Source: Candidatus Methanocomedens sp.
Lineage (GTDB): Archaea; Halobacteriota; Methanosarcinia; Methanosarcinales; Methanocomedenaceae
NCBI GenBank assembly: GCA_009649835.1
Contig: PYCK01000210.1
Location: 1-9,255, forward strand
Direction: 5' to 3'
Length of the DNA: 9,255 nucleotides
Below are positions 7,003 through 9,255 of this stretch, one piece after another (position 1 is the stretch's first letter; each line of letters starts with the position of its first letter). Below the pieces are notes generated by a model. The model saw only the letters and a list, made by a program, of their open reading frames with translations, was not told the DNA's origin and searched no databases. The position numbers were made by a program, and so were the translations under genes.

Positions 7003-7028
7003 ATCTTCGAATCGGCTTAAGAAAAGAC

Positions 7029-7547
7029 ATGTCCTTACTTACAATATTAATTATAAGCTTTCTTTCAGGTTCTCTGATAAAATTCACTGATGATATATCT
7101 GACAAAAGCATAATTGCCAATCCTTTTTTTTCCATACCCTTCGGGCTTGCTTACGGGCTATTAATGGGATATTTGATGATGATCGATACCAGTGCATCAT
7201 ACCTTTTTGGCGGTATCGTGCTGGGATGTCTGATAACTGGCAAGATAAACAATACAGGACATTATTTTGGGCTCTCCGGGATACTTATTATTAATTTTTT
7301 GTACGTTGATACGCTTTCCCCACTTGTGTTACTGATCGGAGCGATTGCAGCATTTGATGAATTAAAAGATATAATAAAGATTTCAGGACCCTTGAAATTT
7401 ATTTTTGATTATAGAATGACCCTGAAAATCGGGATATTTGTTTTGGTAATCTTGAATTTCCTTGAATTGAATGCTTTAATAATTCTTCTTGTGTTCGATC
7501 TTGCGTATATCCTGACCGATTCTTTGACATCGAGGTTCTTCAAATGA
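7029..7547 (+). CDS. Unrecognised polytopic membrane protein coupled to a geranylgeranyl-reductase-like gene
   Basis: I do not recognise this 172-residue protein. It is strongly hydrophobic, with about five or six predicted membrane segments (roughly 2-18, 33-52, 57-70, 80-106, 131-146, 148-163). Acidic groups lie at segment ends: FTDDISD at 19-25, FDELKD at 109-114 and DLAYILTD at 157-164. Paired acidic motifs recall polyprenyl-binding enzymes such as UbiA, but the spacing does not match closely enough for a call. The ATG at 7029 fits the TATA box (leaderless). Its stop overlaps the next start in ATGA, so the two proteins are made together. Given that partner, a role in isoprenoid lipid handling is a reasonable guess, not more. 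It is very AT-rich compared with genes 143-5164. Confidence 0.85.
   Translation: MSLLTILIISFLSGSLIKFTDDISDKSIIANPFFSIPFGLAYGLLMGYLMMIDTSASYLFGGIVLGCLITGKINNTGHYFGLSGILIINFLYVDTLSPLVLLIGAIAAFDELKDIIKISGPLKFIFDYRMTLKIGIFVLVILNFLELNALIILLVFDLAYILTDSLTSRFFK
7532..7536 (+). promoter_or_regulatory. Shine-Dalgarno site GAGGT for the flavoprotein gene
   Basis: GAGGT lies 7 bases before ATG 7544, within the end of the upstream gene. It confirms the overlapping start. The contrast with the leaderless first gene of this pair is typical of archaea. Confidence 0.65.
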
Positions 7548-8557
7548 AATATGATGTTGCTGTAATCGGTGCCGGACCTGCCGGTTCTTTTGCTGCCAAA
7601 AGGCTTGCTTTAATGGGATACAGGACCGTGCTTATCGATCCCTGTGACAACAAGAAAGTCTGTGCAGGAATCCTCACAGCCCAATATGTAAGAGAATATG
7701 AAGTAAATGATGATTATATTGAAAGGAAGTTGAAAGGGGTCAGAATATCATTCAAAGATGTCAGTGCAAAAATTAACTACCGCCAGGCAGTTGAATATTC
7801 CATTGACAGGCAAGCATACGATAATTTTAATCTTAATGAAGCCCTGGCTGCAAATTCAAAATTAAAACAGGATGCTGTGGTCTCAGTCCTTGAAACCGAT
7901 CAGTGTGTTGAGATTAAAACAAAATATGATGTATTATTTTCTGACTATGCTGTCCTGGCATCAGGTGTGTCAGATCTGGCCAGTCACCTCGGCGGTCCAA
8001 AAGAGTATGCATATTGCGTTCAACAGAGAATTGATACTACCCCTGGTGACTATTTTGAAATGGATCTGAAAAAGGATGGGTATTCCTGGATCGCTCCGAG
8101 AAAGGATCATATATTAACAGGAACTTCTTCACTGATCGACTATCCTGACATCCCTGGAGATAAAGCCTTGATACCAGTGGGTGGGCCAGTGCAAAGAACA
8201 TTTTTCAACAGATTATTGTTGGCCGGGGATGCGGGCGGATTTGTTTCCCCTTTCGAAGGGGAGGGTATATACTATGCAAGGCGGTCCGGTGAAATTGCTG
8301 CTGAGGTCCTGGCTGGTGTCATGTCAGGTAAGAATGGGATGGAAGATTATGAGAAGCGCTGGAAAAAGGAATTCGATTTTTCTGCACTTGATATGGTCTC
8401 AGATTTGTTGGCAGATGAATATGTTCTGGAAATGTTTGTACAGGAGATAAGGGATAATGAGAAGTTCAGTATATTTGTAGAGAATCTGCTGACCAAAGAG
8501 AGCAAGGATTTGAGTCCATGGGACATATCTTATTTGCTTAAGAAGATTGTAGATTGA
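7544..8557 (+). CDS. Geranylgeranyl-reductase-family FAD-dependent oxidoreductase (short form)
   Basis: A 337-residue flavoprotein of the COG0644 / geranylgeranyl reductase family, members of which saturate the isoprenoid chains of archaeal membrane lipids. Seen: FAD Rossmann motif GAGPAG (9-14), acidic D32 at the end of strand 2 (often E), CAGI at 40-43 where relatives have a Cys-Gly motif, DRQAYDNFN (88-96), VLASG (137-141), GYSWIAP (179-185) matching the family's substrate-site YxWxFP region, FAD-binding LLLAGDAGG (224-232) and GEGIYYARRSGEIAAE (239-254). It is shorter than the roughly 390-410 residues usual for digeranylgeranylglycerophospholipid reductase, with a reduced C-terminal part, so it may be a paralogue acting on another prenyl substrate such as a polyprenol or quinone chain. 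The start overlaps the upstream stop (ATGA) and has a GAGGT site. Family is firm; the precise substrate is not. Confidence 0.88.
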   Translation: MKYDVAVIGAGPAGSFAAKRLALMGYRTVLIDPCDNKKVCAGILTAQYVREYEVNDDYIERKLKGVRISFKDVSAKINYRQAVEYSIDRQAYDNFNLNEALAANSKLKQDAVVSVLETDQCVEIKTKYDVLFSDYAVLASGVSDLASHLGGPKEYAYCVQQRIDTTPGDYFEMDLKKDGYSWIAPRKDHILTGTSSLIDYPDIPGDKALIPVGGPVQRTFFNRLLLAGDAGGFVSPFEGEGIYYARRSGEIAAEVLAGVMSGKNGMEDYEKRWKKEFDFSALDMVSDLLADEYVLEMFVQEIRDNEKFSIFVENLLTKESKDLSPWDISYLLKKIVD

Positions 8558-8559
8558 TA

Positions 8560-8607
8560 CCTGGCCATGTAAGGAGCCCTTAAGGCTTTATTGGAAGGTT
8601 GGCCAGG
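8560..8607 (+). terminator. Hairpin-forming segment after the flavoprotein gene
   Basis: A perfect 8-base stem CCTGGCCA (8560-8567) / TGGCCAGG (8600-8607) begins 3 bases after the stop codon. Its 32-base loop contains a second small hairpin, AGCC (8575-8578) / GGCT (8584-8587), extendable by two G-T pairs, and the palindrome CCTTAAGG (8578-8585). No T-run follows directly; a T-rich patch lies at about 8655-8670. It could act as a 3' end structure or processing signal. Confidence 0.45.
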
Positions 8608-8760
8608 GCATATGTACTCTGAGTAATAGGTTAGAATAAAATTAAGCACAAATGTTGTTTTCATTTATCAAACTACGCGATCTTGTATGCCTTACTCTTG
8701 GCAACAAAATGACATTTATTGAGAACATTAAACTAATATGGATCAGGATATTGTGTTATT

Positions 8761-9189
8761 ATGAAGGAGTTTGAATCTGACAGGGCCAAAGTGAAGATAC
8801 CAAAAGGATACCGGATGTCTGTTATCAAACTATATTTCTGGGTGGGCCTTATCTCAGCACTGCTGCTAAGACTGGTGATAATTGCAGACCATTATGGGGA
8901 TATATATGCACGGGTGCTGTGGTATCTGGGAGTTGTGGGGTACCTGTGGTTCTTTGCGCACAGGTATCATATTGGTAAGCGCAGGTTTGGGGTGATAAGA
9001 GACCTGGGATTACTTGAGAAAATTGAAACGCGGGAACCTCTTACAGAAAAGGATTTTGAAGGACTCAATTATGTCATGTGGAGTCTTTCTGTGTCAAAGG
9101 AACGGTTGAATTACCTTGTTATCTTTGCGTTTTCGGTGACTGCTATTGTTTTGTCCCTTGCACTGGATTTTGGGATAATTGTATTGTGA
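8761..9189 (+). CDS. Small three-helix membrane protein, unrecognised
   Basis: A 142-residue protein that I do not recognise. It has a charged N-terminus (1-20), two closely spaced membrane helices (about 24-42 and 49-67), a basic stretch HRYHIGKRRF (67-76), a mixed-charge loop (77-117) and a last helix at about 118-138. The basic patch right after helix 2 suggests that the loop is cytoplasmic. ATG 8761 is the only sensible start; a partial AGGAT site lies at 8745-8749, 11 bases upstream, and a weak TATA-like CTAATATG at 8733-8740. It stands alone on the + strand, 203 bases after the flavoprotein gene. Composition is more like the glycosylation operon than the preceding pair. No function can be assigned. 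Confidence 0.8.
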   Translation: MKEFESDRAKVKIPKGYRMSVIKLYFWVGLISALLLRLVIIADHYGDIYARVLWYLGVVGYLWFFAHRYHIGKRRFGVIRDLGLLEKIETREPLTEKDFEGLNYVMWSLSVSKERLNYLVIFAFSVTAIVLSLALDFGIIVL

Positions 9190-9255
9190 GGATGTTGGCA
9201 GGGTTCAAAGAGTTCCATTAATGTGATTTAATACTCAAATAAAATTATAAAAATG

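Larger units (their letters stand above)
6579..7028. other. 450-base AT-rich intergenic region between divergent genes
   Basis: It separates the ATPase gene (read left) from the membrane protein gene (read right). It contains the two TATA boxes near its ends, three copies of ATAGTAT (6611-6617, 6697-6703, 6733-6739), a GTTGCT triplet repeat (6778-6795) with overlapping tiny hydrophobic ORFs, and a transposon-end-like GGCTGTCCCAAAA (6898-6910). I see no convincing gene and no tRNA or other recognisable RNA in it. Confidence 0.6.

Noticed and set aside
6579..7028. CRISPR array or leader in the long intergenic region
   Set aside because: The repeats seen are short, few and unevenly spaced, and there are no cas genes.
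8652..8774. 40-residue ORF (ATG 8652) before the last membrane protein
   Set aside because: No ribosome binding site or matching TATA box, it overlaps the next start by 14 bases, and its composition looks random.
9241..9255. Promoter and start codon of a further gene at the window edge (TTATAAAAATG)
   Set aside because: The TATA-like sequence lies right against the ATG, too close for use, and nothing downstream is visible to test it.

Overview
The window looks archaeal and euryarchaeal, most likely from the methanogen / anaerobic methane-oxidiser side (Methanosarcinales-like). The evidence is the gene content: an AglD-like glycosyltransferase fused to a flippase-like membrane domain, a DUF2298 'YYY' membrane protein (a family mainly of archaea and Chloroflexi), an archaeal AAA ATPase with a DUF234 tail, and a geranylgeranyl-reductase-family flavoprotein. 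Control signals agree: archaeal TATA boxes sit about 30 bases before start codons with almost no leader, and GGAG / GGTGA / GAGGT Shine-Dalgarno sites precede internal genes. The assignment comes from motifs alone; no search was run.

Region 1 (143-5164, + strand) is a tight three-gene unit for envelope glycans. It holds (a) a GT2 sugar transferase fused to a UPF0104/TIGR00374 membrane domain, (b) a 761-residue DUF2298 polytopic protein, probably a GT-C-type glycosyltransferase using a lipid-linked sugar, and (c) a free-standing UPF0104 protein. Gaps are 17 bases and an 8-base overlap. A simple model is that (a) charges a polyprenyl phosphate with a sugar on the cytoplasmic face, UPF0104 domains help it cross or handle the lipid, and (b) transfers the sugar outside. 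The first gene has no ATG, GTG or TTG that keeps its nucleotide-binding fold; the best start is an ATT at 143 behind a good ribosome binding site.

Region 2 (5181-6578, - strand) is a convergent AAA ATPase/DUF234 gene with intact Walker motifs and a nuclease-like D...ExK core. It is probably read from a leaderless transcript.

Region 3 (6579-7028) is a 450-base AT-rich intergenic stretch between divergent genes. It holds both promoters, three ATAGTAT copies, a GTTGCT triplet repeat that creates tiny hydrophobic ORFs, and a lone sequence resembling a transposon end.

Region 4 (7029-8557, + strand) is a translationally coupled pair: an unrecognised 172-residue membrane protein and a short geranylgeranyl-reductase-family flavoprotein. 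The pair is visibly more AT-rich than region 1. A hairpin-forming segment follows it.

Region 5 (8761-9189, + strand) is a small unrecognised three-helix membrane protein. I do not see a CRISPR array, tRNA, rRNA or complete mobile element, and no clearly novel system. The most notable items are the ATT start, the tripeptide minisatellite in the DUF2298 gene and the membrane protein coupled to the flavoprotein.
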